In this document: one piece after another, positions 40,501 to 51,868 of the stretch | How positions within the stretch are numbered: the stretch's first letter is position 1 | Layout of the letters: each line of letters begins with the position of its first letter | Source of the DNA: JAHBXE01 sp044222195 | GTDB lineage: Bacteria; Planctomycetota; Phycisphaerae; Phycisphaerales; UBA1924 | DNA: 64,000 bases | Direction: 5' to 3' | Assembly (NCBI GenBank): GCA_044222195.1 | Contig: JBGANS010000003.1 | Location: 62,001 to 126,000, forward strand | Made by a program: the position numbers and the translations under genes | The notes under the pieces: generated by a model | Seen by the model: only the letters and a program-made list of their open reading frames with translations | Told to the model about the DNA's origin: nothing | Databases searched by the model: none

Positions 40501-41173
40501 GCAGGCGGAGCGCCTGTTCCAGCCCTTCGTGCAGGCCGACGCGACGGTCACCCGCCGGCACGGAGGCTCAGGTCTCGGACTCAACATCAGCCGCCGCCTC
40601 GCCAACCTGATGGGCGGCGATGTCACACTGCTCGGCACCGCGCCCGGCAAGGGGTCGTGCTTCCGCGTGATCCTCCCGCTCGACGCCGTGGCGGGCACGC
40701 TCTGCGTGGATCGACCGGACGATGTCTATGAGCGGCGCGGCCAGGGCACCGCTCCCGCCGCGCCCATCAGGCTCAGCGGGCGCGTCCTGCTCGCCGAGGA
40801 CGGCGTGGACAACCAGCGCCTCATCGCGTTCCATCTCAAGAAAGCGGGAGCGACCGTCGTCATCGCGGAAAATGGGCGCGTCGCCCTCCGCTGCATCGAC
40901 GACGCCGAAGCCGCGGGGTCCCCCTTCGACCTGCTCCTCACCGACATCCAGATGCCCGAGATGGACGGGTACACACTGATTCGCACGCTCCGTTCCCGCG
41001 CCAGCGCCATCCCCATCGTCGCCCTCACCGCCCATGCCATGGCCGAGGACCGCGACCGCTGCGTCGAGGTCGGGTGCGACGACTACGCCACCAAGCCCAT
41101 CGACCGCGATGCCCTTCTGGCCATCTGCCGCCTGTGGCTCAGCCGGGAACGGACCCCGCGGGCCGCGGCCTAA
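37529..41173 (+). CDS. Hybrid histidine kinase: CHASE sensor, PAS domains, HisKA, HATPase, receiver
   Basis: 1214 residues from ATG 37529. Membrane spans lie near residues 10-35, 80-103 and 390-410, enclosing a CHASE sensor (PGVRVFGWIERVQRANLDAF, VEPFEANPMVWGFDVGSEPV, PGFLYLHPVFRKG). Three PAS/PAC units span about 430-805. The kinase core has the H-box EFLANMSHEIRTPLTAILGY with His833, the N-box QILMNLVGNAVKFTES and the G-boxes DTGPGMSPE and GGSGLGLNIS. A receiver ends the protein, with Asp1139 in LLLTDIQMPEMDGY. It should sense a small extracellular ligand and start a phosphorelay. The stop is only 16 bases before the first ECF sigma start, which suggests a common transcript. Confidence 0.92.
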   Translation: MIPPSQFAGVRLVVDMVAIIALAVATTVLVIPAAAPEVSFGTGPKVCLAGVLAGPFLGWRFRREKRRGPSAVSRPGAARAILVASGLLATGLVLTGLAAWGTSRAAKAVAGDRFRFLAERVQDRIRERLDRPFAGLRGLHGLYMASTTVTREDFRTFLALRDLRTEFPGVRVFGWIERVQRANLDAFVAAERADDAPDFAVTANAPDPRLGELPDLYVAKFVEPFEANPMVWGFDVGSEPVRRAALEQAVRSGRPTITQRVCVPLGNTWQPGFLYLHPVFRKGAPVETPEQREAALIGVAYCRVLIEELLSGVSDAADGEVNFELFDGEPSEDARLYDDNEQHGGAGEPPGRSPTFATCDRIALGGREWSIRLASRPKFDAGIDQSTPELIGAGGTLLSLLLAGFVWSLGASRMRAVSLAGRMTAALASSERRMRAIIEAEPECVKVIGADGVLQEINAAGLAMLGAASLEQVRELTLGHFVLPEYREAYAGAFETAMRGGVASLVFEIRSLNGERRWLQTHAVPLKSNTGEVTAVLGVSRDITEQRRAEEKLAASETRFRSLVEGTDVIVWEFDPAKGAFTYVSPQAESLGYPLEDWMVPGFWADHLHPDDRAEAVKFCVEETSRGRNHRFQYRMCRADGGVVWMDDFANVDTSEGGATILRGVLIDVTARKLAQDALAQREEAYRTLFEAVPAAVVVCDSEATVRQYNRRATEIWGREPDVGVDRCCVSFRLFGANGAPVPPERCPLLQVLRTGEPVRGEEFQIERPDGSLVPVSVNFDALRDDTGKIVGTVVVFDDISARKDAETEIVAARLAAESANRAKSEFLANMSHEIRTPLTAILGYADVLREEAGDSSAACIQHIDTIRNAGSHLLSVINDILDLSRIEADKMVIEREDTSLVQVLREVASLARPRAVGKGVELRAVLATPVPERIVCDPTRLRQILMNLVGNAVKFTESGSITISAGVRGVGDGSRLVIDVEDTGPGMSPEQAERLFQPFVQADATVTRRHGGSGLGLNISRRLANLMGGDVTLLGTAPGKGSCFRVILPLDAVAGTLCVDRPDDVYERRGQGTAPAAPIRLSGRVLLAEDGVDNQRLIAFHLKKAGATVVIAENGRVALRCIDDAEAAGSPFDLLLTDIQMPEMDGYTLIRTLRSRASAIPIVALTAHAMAEDRDRCVEVGCDDYATKPIDRDALLAICRLWLSRERTPRAAA

Positions 41174-41189
41174 CCGGTACACTCGCGGG

Positions 41190-41774
41190 GTGGAGCCCGA
41201 TCCGCTCACCATCCTCCTCAACGCCGCGCGCACCCCGGGACAGCGCATCGAGGAACTCCTCCCCCTCCTCTACAACCAGCTGCGCGCCGCCGCCCGGCAC
41301 CAGCTCGCCGCCGAACGCGCCGATCACACGCTCTCCGCCACCGCCCTCGTCCACGAGGCCTATCTCAAGCTCGTCGGCCCGCGCGAGGTCCCCTGGGCCA
41401 ACCGGGCCCACTTCTACACCGCCGCGGCACAGGCCATGCGTCAGATCCTTCTCGATCACGCCCGTGCCAAGGCCGCCGGCAAGCGGGGCGGGCCCGATGC
41501 TCAGGCCGCCCGCATGGCCGCCGCGGACCTGACGTGCCTCCCCGACCTTTCCTCCGAAAGCCAATCCGCCGGATTCCTGATCCTCGACGAAGCGATCTCA
41601 CGCTTGGAAGGTGTGGACCCGCAGGCCGCATCCGTCGTCCGGCTGCGTTTCTTCGCGGGCCTGACAAGCGGAGAAGCCGCGGCGGCCCTCGGCGTCTCCG
41701 AGCCGACCGTGAAGCGGTCCTGGGCCTTCGCCCGAGCCTGGCTCAAGGAAGCGATCGAGTCACGGCGGGTGTGA
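41190..41774 (+). CDS. ECF-type RNA polymerase sigma factor (TIGR02999-like)
   Basis: 194 residues from GTG 41190. Region 2 features match the planctomycete/acidobacterial ECF type: ELLPLLYNQLRAAARHQLAA, DHTLSATALVHEAYLKLVGP, WANRAHFYTAAAQAMRQILL and DHARAKAAGKRGG. Region 4 is LEGVDPQAASVVRLRFFAGL followed by SEPTVKRSWAFARAWLKEAI. No anti-sigma gene is adjacent. Instead a Ser/Thr kinase follows 83 bases later, so control by phosphorylation is likely. The histidine kinase gene directly upstream suggests joint expression. Confidence 0.92.
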   Translation: MEPDPLTILLNAARTPGQRIEELLPLLYNQLRAAARHQLAAERADHTLSATALVHEAYLKLVGPREVPWANRAHFYTAAAQAMRQILLDHARAKAAGKRGGPDAQAARMAAADLTCLPDLSSESQSAGFLILDEAISRLEGVDPQAASVVRLRFFAGLTSGEAAAALGVSEPTVKRSWAFARAWLKEAIESRRV

Positions 41775-41857
41775 ACGGGTGATGAATGACCTGCAACGAG
41801 TGACTTGTGCCTGATGCCTTCTGCCTCATGCCTGCTTGATCCTCAAACCGGTGCCCC

Positions 41858-44250
<2,393 letters not shown>

Positions 44251-44254
<4 letters not shown>

Positions 44255-45303
44255 TCTCAGGAGTCCCACGCATGCACCGCCCCGCGATCCGATCCGTTGT
44301 CGCGCTGGCCGCCGTTCTTGTTCTCGCGGCCCAGTCCGCCCACGCCCAGAACCGCCGCCAGCGCAACCGTGATCCCCAGGAAAAGCTCACAACCAGGGCG
44401 GTCGAGCGCCATCCTTCCGGTGAGATCCTCGGCCTCGAGTTCAAGAACCCTCTCGTCCAGAAAGCCGTCGAACTCGTCGAAGCGGGAAAGGGGGATGAAG
44501 CCGTCAAGCTCATCAACGACGAACTGGGCGACCGTTCCGCCGCCAGCCCGCAACGCGACGCCGAGCTCAATGTTGGTCTCGGCCTCGTGCACCTCCGCCT
44601 GGGCGACTTCCCCAGCGCCGGCCCGCGCTTCAGCAAGCACCTCTCGCCCAACGACTCCACCGGCCTGCGGGCCCGCTGCAAGGTCCTGAGCAAGTGCTGT
44701 GAACGCGCCTCTAAGAAAGACATCAAGCGCGAACACCTCTTCGAGCGCGAGTACTGGAAGAAGGAAGTCGTCCTTGCCGTCAAGCGGGACCTGTACACCG
44801 ATTTCAAGAAACACCACGATGAAGTCTCGAAGGATATCGACGACGACACCTGGACCAAGATCGCCGGTCGCGCGGACCAGGCGCTCGACCTCGCCCTTTG
44901 GATCGACACCATCTGCTACCACGACGACGGCCCCGCGCTCGACTCCGTCGCCGAACACGCCCGCCTCCTGATCGCCGAGGTCGGGCGGATCGAAACCGCG
45001 GCGAAGCAGCACCACGCCGACGCCATGTCCATCAAGGATCAGATATCCAACCCGGGCACCAAGGGAAAGCGGCAGGGCAAGAAGAAGGCCAAGAAGAACA
45101 AGCAGAACAACAACCAGCCCGACGGCGAACGCAACAGCCTGATCGATGAAAACGACGACGAGCGCAACGAAATCACCTGGGCCCGCGATGCCGCCACGGC
45201 GTTGATCAAGGACTACGAAAAACTCCAGAACGTCACCCCCGGGCGCCTCACCGGTTCCAAGCCGCAGTTCCGGGTTGAAGTCCCGCCGAAGATCTCCAAG
45301 TAG
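44251..45303 (+). CDS. Hypothetical secreted helical protein
   Basis: 350 residues. The start overlaps the kinase stop (ATGA), and ATG 44272 is an alternative that gives a cleaner signal peptide (MHRPAIRSVVALAAVLVLAA, then QSAHAQ). The mature protein is charged and helical, with AVELVEAGKGDEAVKLINDE and GLGLVHLRLGDFPSAGPRFS, which read as TPR-like helices. A lysine/asparagine-rich stretch (KGKRQGKKKAKKNKQNNNQ) lies near residue 270. No enzymatic motif is visible. Translational coupling to the kinase suggests that the two proteins work together, possibly as an extracytoplasmic partner for the kinase. Confidence 0.65.
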
Positions 45304-45414
45304 CCTTGCCCGCGCGGCGCGTCCCAACCTAACAATGTGTTGAAGTGCGCGACACCGGGGTGTGATATCATGACTCGTGCGCTTGTCGAGCACGACCCAG
45401 AGGAGATCCATGCG

Positions 45415-46671
45415 ATGAACACCGTCAAGAGATCTCTCGCCATCGCCGCCGCTGTGATCGCCAGCCATGCCGTGGTGGCGCCGAGGTATGCGGTCGCCCA
45501 GGCCGACGACAAAGCCGCCGGCGCGCTCGCGACGGCCCGCAGGACGTATGAAACCGCCATGCAGGCCGCCCGCAACGACGTCGACAAGGTGATCGGCAAG
45601 AAACTCGACGCCGCCACCAAGCCTGGCAACACCGACAACAAGGCCCTCGACGCCGCTCGTGCCGAGAAGCTCGCGTTCGAGTCCGGGGGGGCCTGGCCCG
45701 AAAGTCCTGACACTGAACGCGTTCGGGCGCGGGCCGCCGCCGCCGCCCAGGCGCTGCTCGAGGCCTATGGGCGCGCCGTTGCCGCGTACACCAAGGACGG
45801 CAAGGAGTCCCTGGCCCAGGCCGTCACACGCGAGCGCGACGAGTTCGAAAGTGAAAGCGACGTGGTGCCGTGGGGCCAGAACGTGCTCAAGGACAAGCCC
45901 GAGGCCGAGCGAACGCTTCCCCTCAACGGGCCGGAGCTTGTCGTCGACACCGGCCTGCTCGAAGAGTACCGCGTGGAAGTGGTCGGCAAGCGTGCGGGCG
46001 ATGCCGGAACGATGGTTGTGGGCGTTCCGTACACGCCGGGAAGGCGGCTCGTCGTATCTACGACCGCGGGCAAGGACGGCGCCTTTCGGTTGCTGCTCTC
46101 CGTGCGAACGAGCCACGTGAGCGCCGACTTCGGCGCACAGCGCCCCCTGGACCTGTCACGCACCGTCGCGGGCGAGGGCCTGGCGCTCCGGGCACAAGAA
46201 GGTGCGATCATCGTCGAGTCTGTCCGCATCAAGCCCGTCATCGCCGGCGCGCCTGAGGCCGTCGCCGCGAAGCAGAAGGCCGAGCCTGGCGCGAAGAAGA
46301 AGAAAGAAGATCCGAATGATCGCTACTCCTCCGGCAAGACGTGGCAGGGCCGCGACAAGAACGGCGGCATGTCCACAATCAAGCTCACCCGCCGCTCCGG
46401 TGACCGCGTGGACTTCGAACTTCCCGGCTCGTATGCCGGCTCGCTCTGGAAAGTCAGCGGCCAGCTTCGCGGGGGTGTTGTCTCCGTCGATGACATGGAT
46501 CGCATCCGCAATCCCGCCGGTCATCCCGCGGTGAAAGTGACCGGTCCGGGCGGCACCATCCGAATCAACTCGAACGGCACGCTGGACTTTCACGCCTCCG
46601 GCCGCCTGTCGGGCGGGGGTCGTTCGAACCTGGTGGCCGAGTTTGACTTCAGCGGCGCCAAGCCGGGATGA
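45415..46671 (+). CDS. Hypothetical secreted protein
   Basis: 418 residues from ATG 45415, with AGGAG 10-15 bases upstream. A signal peptide (KRSLAIAAAVIASHAVVAPR to YAVAQ) is followed by a helical domain (ARRTYETAMQAARNDVDKVI; VRARAAAAAQALLEAYGRAV), then a beta-rich middle (LLEEYRVEVVGKRAGDAGTM). A lysine-rich linker (AEPGAKKKKEDPNDR) leads to a C-terminal strand-rich domain starting YSSGKTWQGRDKNGGMSTIK. The family is not recognised. Its place between kinase/sigma modules suggests an accessory envelope role. Confidence 0.65.
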   Translation: MNTVKRSLAIAAAVIASHAVVAPRYAVAQADDKAAGALATARRTYETAMQAARNDVDKVIGKKLDAATKPGNTDNKALDAARAEKLAFESGGAWPESPDTERVRARAAAAAQALLEAYGRAVAAYTKDGKESLAQAVTRERDEFESESDVVPWGQNVLKDKPEAERTLPLNGPELVVDTGLLEEYRVEVVGKRAGDAGTMVVGVPYTPGRRLVVSTTAGKDGAFRLLLSVRTSHVSADFGAQRPLDLSRTVAGEGLALRAQEGAIIVESVRIKPVIAGAPEAVAAKQKAEPGAKKKKEDPNDRYSSGKTWQGRDKNGGMSTIKLTRRSGDRVDFELPGSYAGSLWKVSGQLRGGVVSVDDMDRIRNPAGHPAVKVTGPGGTIRINSNGTLDFHASGRLSGGGRSNLVAEFDFSGAKPG

Positions 46672-46927
46672 AGTCTGCCCTCCGCGCGCTCCGGCCGCTT
46701 TGGCATCGGTTCGGCCGTCGCGGCTTGTCCCTGACCCAGCAGTGTCGCGCGGCGACGGCCGGGCTTCCCACCGTTCCAGCGCTCACGTTGTTCACTCGCG
46801 GAGGGCCAATCTGAATCGAGCTCAATCGCCTCCTGCGCCGAGTGCATGCGCCGCGGGCGGTGGACCGCCACTGCCGGCTTGATCGGCAGCTGTCGCGGCC
46901 TTCATTCCTCACCTCATACAATCGCCC

Positions 46928-47530
46928 GTGCCCTCCGACTCCGTCACCATCCTCCTCAACGACGCCCAAACCCCCGCCCAGCGCATCCAGGACCTCCTCC
47001 CCCTCGTCTACGCCCAGCTCCGGGCCGCCGCCCAAAACCACCTCTCTTCCGAACGTCCCAACCACACGCTCTCCGCAACCGCACTCGTCCACGAGGCTTA
47101 CCTGAAACTCTGCGGGCCACGCGACATTCCCTGGGCCAATCGCGCCCATTTCTACGCCGCCGCCGCCCAGGCCATGCGGCAGGTCCTGCTCGACCACGCC
47201 AAGGCCCGTCTCGCGGCCAAGCGCGGTGGGGGTGGTGGGGGGGGAGAAGGCTCGCCCGAGTCAGCCCGCCGCGCCGCCGTCGCCCTTACCAGCCTGCCTG
47301 ATCCCGCTTCCGATTCACAATCCGCCGGATTCCTGATCCTCGACGACGCCATCTCTCGCTTGGAGGGCGTCGATCAGGAGGCCGCGGCCGTGGTCCGGCT
47401 CCGCTACTTCGCGGGGCTGAGCGTGGACCAAACCGCGTCCGCCCTCGGCGTTTCGGCTCCCTCCGTCAAACGGTCCTGGGCGTTCGCCCGCGGCTGGTTG
47501 AAGGAAGCCATCGAATCCGGGCGGGTCTGA
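46928..47530 (+). CDS. ECF-type RNA polymerase sigma factor (TIGR02999-like)
   Basis: 200 residues from GTG 46928. It is closely related to the factor at 41190: LLPLVYAQLRAAAQNHLSSE, HTLSATALVHEAYLKLCGPR, WANRAHFYAAAAQAMRQVLL and DHAKARLAAKRGG. A glycine run (GGGGGGGE) expands the loop after region 2. Region 4 ends in SAPSVKRSWAFARGWLKEAI. No anti-sigma is adjacent. Downstream on the same strand are two secreted proteins and then four large Ser/Thr kinases. Upstream, 256 bases carry no gene I can support. Confidence 0.92.
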   Translation: MPSDSVTILLNDAQTPAQRIQDLLPLVYAQLRAAAQNHLSSERPNHTLSATALVHEAYLKLCGPRDIPWANRAHFYAAAAQAMRQVLLDHAKARLAAKRGGGGGGGEGSPESARRAAVALTSLPDPASDSQSAGFLILDDAISRLEGVDQEAAAVVRLRYFAGLSVDQTASALGVSAPSVKRSWAFARGWLKEAIESGRV

Positions 47531-47594
47531 TCCGCCCGGCCAGGGATTCGAGCGGCATTCGCGCACACGGCTCGCACTCAAGCGGAGATCTCAC

Positions 47595-48080
47595 ATGAAG
47601 CATCGGTACCGACTCGTGACCACGCTCGCCCTCATCGCGGCGGGCGCACTGGTGTTCCTCTCCTCCTCTCGTCCCGCCGTCGCGTCCGACGAACGCCCCG
47701 ACGAGGCCAAGGCCCTGATCAAGCTCGACGACGACTGGTCCAAGGCCGCCGGCAAGCGAGACGTCGACCTCGTCGCCTCGTTCTACGCCGAAACCGCCAT
47801 CGCCTACCCGCCGAACGAACCCGTCTGCATCGGCCGCGCCGCCGCGAGGAAGGTCTGGGCCAATTACTTCTCAGATCCTTCGTTCACGATGTCCTGGAAG
47901 ACCCTTCACGCCGAAGTCTCCGGCGAACTCGGCTACACCGCCGGCTCCTACCAGGATTCGTTCAAAGGCCCGGATGGCACGATGGTCAACGAAAAAGGCA
48001 AGTACGTCTGCATCTGGAAGAAGCAGGGCGACGGCACGTGGAAAGCCATCCAGGACATCTGGAACGCCGACGCCAAGTAA
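47595..48080 (+). CDS. Secreted DUF4440/SnoaL-like protein
   Basis: 161 residues. A signal peptide (MKHRYRLVTTLALIAAGALV to RPAVAS) is followed by a cone-shaped alpha+beta barrel pattern typical of the NTF2-like superfamily: LIKLDDDWSKAAGKRDVDLV, FYAETAIAYPPNEPVCIGRA, YTAGSYQDSFKGPDGTMVNE, GKYVCIWKKQGDGTWKAIQD. Members bind or isomerise small ligands, and the substrate is unknown. It is the first gene after the ECF sigma at 46928 (64 bases), so it is a possible direct target or operon member. Confidence 0.75.
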   Translation: MKHRYRLVTTLALIAAGALVFLSSSRPAVASDERPDEAKALIKLDDDWSKAAGKRDVDLVASFYAETAIAYPPNEPVCIGRAAARKVWANYFSDPSFTMSWKTLHAEVSGELGYTAGSYQDSFKGPDGTMVNEKGKYVCIWKKQGDGTWKAIQDIWNADAK

Positions 48081-48211
48081 GCCCGGCGACGGGTCCGAAC
48101 CGCTGCTTCCCATCGTCCTCGCCACCATCGATCGCAATTCTGATCCCGATTCCCCCCGGCTGTCGCTTGGAGGGTGTCTATCGGTTTCTCATTCACTCGT
48201 GGAGAACACAC

Positions 48212-48949
48212 ATGAAGCGTCTGTCCCGAATCGTCACCTGTCTCGGCATGCTCGCCGGCGTCGGCCTTCTCGCCGCCGCGGCGTTCCAGCCCGCGGCCCC
48301 CGCCAAGTCCGGCGGCATCCTCCCGGCCGTTTCGATCCAGGAAATCGAAACCGACTCGCCCGAGGACTACGCGATGTGGATCGCCAAGTCGAACAAGGCG
48401 ATCTACGACACCTTCCACCTCGAGAACTACACCAGGGTCTTCATCGGCCAGGCCGCCGGCGAGGATTCGGGCAAGGTCGCGGCCGTCCAGACCGCCGAAT
48501 CGTTCGCCAAGCTGACCGAAAACAACCAGGCCTTCGAAAAGGACCCCGGCCTCATCAAGCTGCGCGCGGGAATGAACCAGGTCCGCAAGCTCGGCAAGCA
48601 GACCGTCCTGAAGGCGGCCCGCTTTGACGGCCGCAACACCGCCTCCGCCGTGTACAACACCAGGGCCGTGATCAGCGATGAGGCCGCGTACCTCAAGGCC
48701 CTCGACGGCCTGCGCTCCCTCTTTGACGCCCACGACCTCAAGGACTGCAAGATCAACTGCTACCGCGTTGTCGCCGGCCGCACGGACTACACCCACCTCA
48801 TCTCCCTCAACTGCCCCTCCGTCGAACGCCGCGCCGCCCTGCTCGACGCGATCAACGAACCCTGGGCCCAGGAATGGATCGCTTCGATCGCGAAGATCCG
48901 CACCGTGGTTTCCAACGGCACCTACCGCGAACTCGCACCCGGCAACTGA
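48212..48949 (+). CDS. Hypothetical secreted protein
   Basis: 245 residues from ATG 48212, with GGAGAA 6-11 bases upstream. A signal peptide (MKRLSRIVTCLGMLAGVGLL to AAFQ) is followed by two similar halves that may form a ferredoxin-like or dimeric alpha/beta barrel fold: TFHLENYTRVFIGQAAGEDS and DHDLKDCKINCYRVVAGRTD-like AHDLKDCKINCYRVVAGRTD. Strands such as THLISLNCPSVERRAALLDA fit a DUF3764- or Dabb-like small barrel. This fold call is tentative and no catalytic residues can be named. It stands between the NTF2-like gene and the first of four kinases. Confidence 0.6.
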   Translation: MKRLSRIVTCLGMLAGVGLLAAAAFQPAAPAKSGGILPAVSIQEIETDSPEDYAMWIAKSNKAIYDTFHLENYTRVFIGQAAGEDSGKVAAVQTAESFAKLTENNQAFEKDPGLIKLRAGMNQVRKLGKQTVLKAARFDGRNTASAVYNTRAVISDEAAYLKALDGLRSLFDAHDLKDCKINCYRVVAGRTDYTHLISLNCPSVERRAALLDAINEPWAQEWIASIAKIRTVVSNGTYRELAPGN

Positions 48950-49120
48950 ACCTCGCTCCGCTACGGACCTGCCGTCCGCGAGGATGCAGGTCCGCTTTCT
49001 CGACCGTGCCGGTCCGACAAGGCCCCGGCGGTTCCCCTCGCCTCTTTCCAGGCCTCTGCGCCGCCCACGTCTCGTTCACTCTTCGCGCGGCGAGTTCTGA
49101 TACAACGGATCACTCTCGCC

Positions 49121-51868
49121 ATGGCCCACGATCAGAACCTCAACCTCCGCCGCATCTTCGAGCTCGTGCTCGAGGCGCCCGCGCCGGATCGCGCCGGCAT
49201 CCTCGACCGCGAGTGCGGGGCCGACCCTTCGCTCCGCGCCCGCATCGAGGCGATGGTCGCCGCCGCCGAGAGTGACGAGTTCCTCACCGAGCCCACGGCC
49301 AACGTGCTCCCCCTGGCTCCGACCGTGAAGTCCGGCGCCGCCAACGCCGCGCCGCTGACCGAGATGGCCGGCACCCGCATCGGTCCGTACAAGCTCCTCC
49401 AGCTCATCGGTGAGGGCGGCTTCGGTTCGGTCTTCATGGCCGAGCAGGAGAAGCCGGTCGTCCGCAAGGTCGCGCTCAAGATCATCAAGCTCGGCATGGA
49501 CACACGGGCGGTCATCGCCCGATTCGAGGCCGAACGCCAGGCCCTGGCGATGATGGACCACCCCCACATCGCCCGCGTGCTCGACGCCGGCGCGACCGAC
49601 ACGGGCCGTCCGTACTTCGTCATGGAGCTCTGCAAGGGCGACCCGATCACCCTGTACTGCGACAAGCACAATCTCGGCATCCGCGAGCGGCTCTCGCTCG
49701 TTGCGCAGGTCTGCCAGGCCGTTCAGCACGCCCACACCAAGGGCGTCATCCATCGCGACATCAAGCCCAGCAACATCCTCGTCTCGTCCCAGGACGGCCA
49801 TCCCAGCGCCAGGGTCATCGACTTCGGCATCGCCAAGGCCACCGCCTCGAAACTCACCGAGAAGACTCTGTTCACCGAGCATCGACAGCTCATCGGAACC
49901 CCCGAGTACATGTCCCCCGAGCAGGCCGAGGGGTCCATGGACATCGACACCCGCACCGATGTCTATTCGCTCGGCGTTCTCCTGTACGAGCTTCTCACCG
50001 GCAGCACACCCTTCGATTCCACCCGCCTCCGCTCCGCCGCGTTCGCCGAGATCCAGCGCATCATCCGCGAGGTTGATCCCCCCAACCCAAGCACCCGGCT
50101 CAGCCAGTCCACCGACACCATCGCCAGCGTCGCCGCCCGACGCCACACCGAGCCCAAACGTCTCGGCGCCATCATCCGCGGCGAGCTCGACTGGATCGTG
50201 ATGATGGCCATGGAGAAGGACCGCGCCCGCCGGTACGAGTCCGCCAACAACCTCGCGGCGGATATCCAGCGGTACCTCGCCGGAGAGGCCGTGTTCGCCG
50301 CCCCTCCCAGCGCCACCTACCGCCTCCGCAAGGTTGTCCTTCGTCACAAGGCCGCGGTCACCGCCGTGGTCGCCATCGCGGGAGCGCTGTTGCTGGGAGT
50401 CATCGGAACGACCGTGGGCCTGGTCCGGGCCACGGCCGAGTCGCGCCGGGCCTTCCAGCAGGAGACCAAGGCAACCCAGGCCGCGCAGGATGAGGCCAGG
50501 GCGAAGCGCACCGCCGAAACCATCAGCGACTTCGTCACCGCCGCGCTCCAGTCCGCCGACGCCGTCACCGACGGCGGACAGGATGTCACCGTGCTCCAGG
50601 CGATGCGCACCGCGATCGACGACCTGGATTCCGGCCGGTTCACCGACGATCCGAAGACCGAGGCTCAGTTGCGCGAAACCATCGCGGCCATTCTGCGCAA
50701 CAACGGCGACGCGCCCGCGGCCGCGAAACTCGTGAAAAGGGCCCTGGAAATCAACCAGGAACTCCACAAGGGCGACCACGCCGACATCGCCCGGACCATG
50801 AACCAGCTCGCCAAGGCGCTCGTGGGCATGGGCGAGCACGCGGAGGCGGAACGGCTCTCGCTGCTGTCCCTGGACATGTTCCGACGGCTCCGCTCCGGTG
50901 ACGACAGCGACGTGGCGGCCCTGCTGAACAACATCGGCCAGATCCGGGAAGAGACCGGGCGCCCCGCCGACGCCGAGCCGCTTCTGGTCGAAGCCGTCTC
51001 TATGCTCGAGCGCCTCCACCCCGGCGACCACACCGATGTGGCCAAGGCCACCGACAATCTCGCCAAGGTCCGCGACGACCAGGGCCGCTACCCCGAAGCC
51101 GAGACGCTGTACCTCAAGGCGCTCGAAATGCGGCGCCGCCTGTACAAGCGAGATCACCCCGACCTGGCCATCGGTCTGGGCAACCTCGCCGTCGTTCTCG
51201 TGAACCAGCAGCGAGTCGAGGAGGCCCTCCCGCTCGCCAGGGAATCGCTTGAGATATCGCGCCGCTTGTACAAGGGAGACCACCCGATCGTGGCCGAGAG
51301 GCTGGCCAACTTCGCCGGCACACTGACCATCGCCGGCCGGGCCACCGAGGCCGAGCCCTTCATCGCCGAGGCGCTGGACATGAACCGCCGCCTTCACAAG
51401 GGCGACCATGCCACCGTTGCCCACAGCCTCTTCACGCTCGCCGGCGCGCGCCTCGAGCTCGGACGCGCGGCCGAGGCCGAGCCCATATCCGTCGAAAGCG
51501 TCGCCATGCACAAGCGCATCTACCGCGGCGATCACATCGGCATCGCGATGAGCCTGGTCCAGCTCGCCCGCATCCACCAGGCGCTCGCCAGGATCCCCGA
51601 AGCCCTGCCCGAGTTTGACCAGGCCGTGGCGATGTTGCGCCGCCTCATGCCCGATTCGCCGCTCCTAGCCAGGACGCTCTGGCAATCCGGCAGCGCCCGC
51701 CTCGCCGGCGACGATGCCGCGGGCGCGCTCCCGCTTCTGAAAGAAGCCGTCTCGACGGGCGAGAAGCTCCTGCCCCCGGGCCACGCCCAGCTCGAAAAGT
51801 ACCGGCAGTCACTGGCGCAGTGCGAACAGCAGAAGTCCGACGGCGTGAAGCCGGAGAACGACCGATGA
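49121..51868 (+). CDS. Membrane Ser/Thr protein kinase with TPR-like repeats, subfamily B
   Basis: 915 residues. The kinase domain covers about residues 84-375: GEGGFGSVFMAEQEKP, VALK lysine, VIHRDIKPSNILV, VIDFGIAKATASKL and GTPEYMSPEQAEG. One membrane span follows (AVVAIAGALLLGVIGTTVGL, about 413-433). The remaining 470 residues are exported and carry TPR_12-like units of 42 residues with a distinctive LYKGDHPDLA/LHKGDHADIA turn, repeated at least seven times. Such kinases signal through the membrane, with the TPR part binding a partner. Its stop overlaps the next kinase start (ATGA), so the two are translated together. Confidence 0.93.
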   Translation: MAHDQNLNLRRIFELVLEAPAPDRAGILDRECGADPSLRARIEAMVAAAESDEFLTEPTANVLPLAPTVKSGAANAAPLTEMAGTRIGPYKLLQLIGEGGFGSVFMAEQEKPVVRKVALKIIKLGMDTRAVIARFEAERQALAMMDHPHIARVLDAGATDTGRPYFVMELCKGDPITLYCDKHNLGIRERLSLVAQVCQAVQHAHTKGVIHRDIKPSNILVSSQDGHPSARVIDFGIAKATASKLTEKTLFTEHRQLIGTPEYMSPEQAEGSMDIDTRTDVYSLGVLLYELLTGSTPFDSTRLRSAAFAEIQRIIREVDPPNPSTRLSQSTDTIASVAARRHTEPKRLGAIIRGELDWIVMMAMEKDRARRYESANNLAADIQRYLAGEAVFAAPPSATYRLRKVVLRHKAAVTAVVAIAGALLLGVIGTTVGLVRATAESRRAFQQETKATQAAQDEARAKRTAETISDFVTAALQSADAVTDGGQDVTVLQAMRTAIDDLDSGRFTDDPKTEAQLRETIAAILRNNGDAPAAAKLVKRALEINQELHKGDHADIARTMNQLAKALVGMGEHAEAERLSLLSLDMFRRLRSGDDSDVAALLNNIGQIREETGRPADAEPLLVEAVSMLERLHPGDHTDVAKATDNLAKVRDDQGRYPEAETLYLKALEMRRRLYKRDHPDLAIGLGNLAVVLVNQQRVEEALPLARESLEISRRLYKGDHPIVAERLANFAGTLTIAGRATEAEPFIAEALDMNRRLHKGDHATVAHSLFTLAGARLELGRAAEAEPISVESVAMHKRIYRGDHIGIAMSLVQLARIHQALARIPEALPEFDQAVAMLRRLMPDSPLLARTLWQSGSARLAGDDAAGALPLLKEAVSTGEKLLPPGHAQLEKYRQSLAQCEQQKSDGVKPENDR

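Noticed and set aside
37478..40561. Long open frame of about 1027 codons on the minus strand across the histidine kinase gene
   Set aside because: It is the antisense shadow of a clear multi-domain kinase; the high GC content leaves few stops and no domain is recognisable in it.
46672..46927. A small gene before the second ECF sigma factor
   Set aside because: Short frames exist but none has a ribosome binding site, conserved motif or sensible composition.
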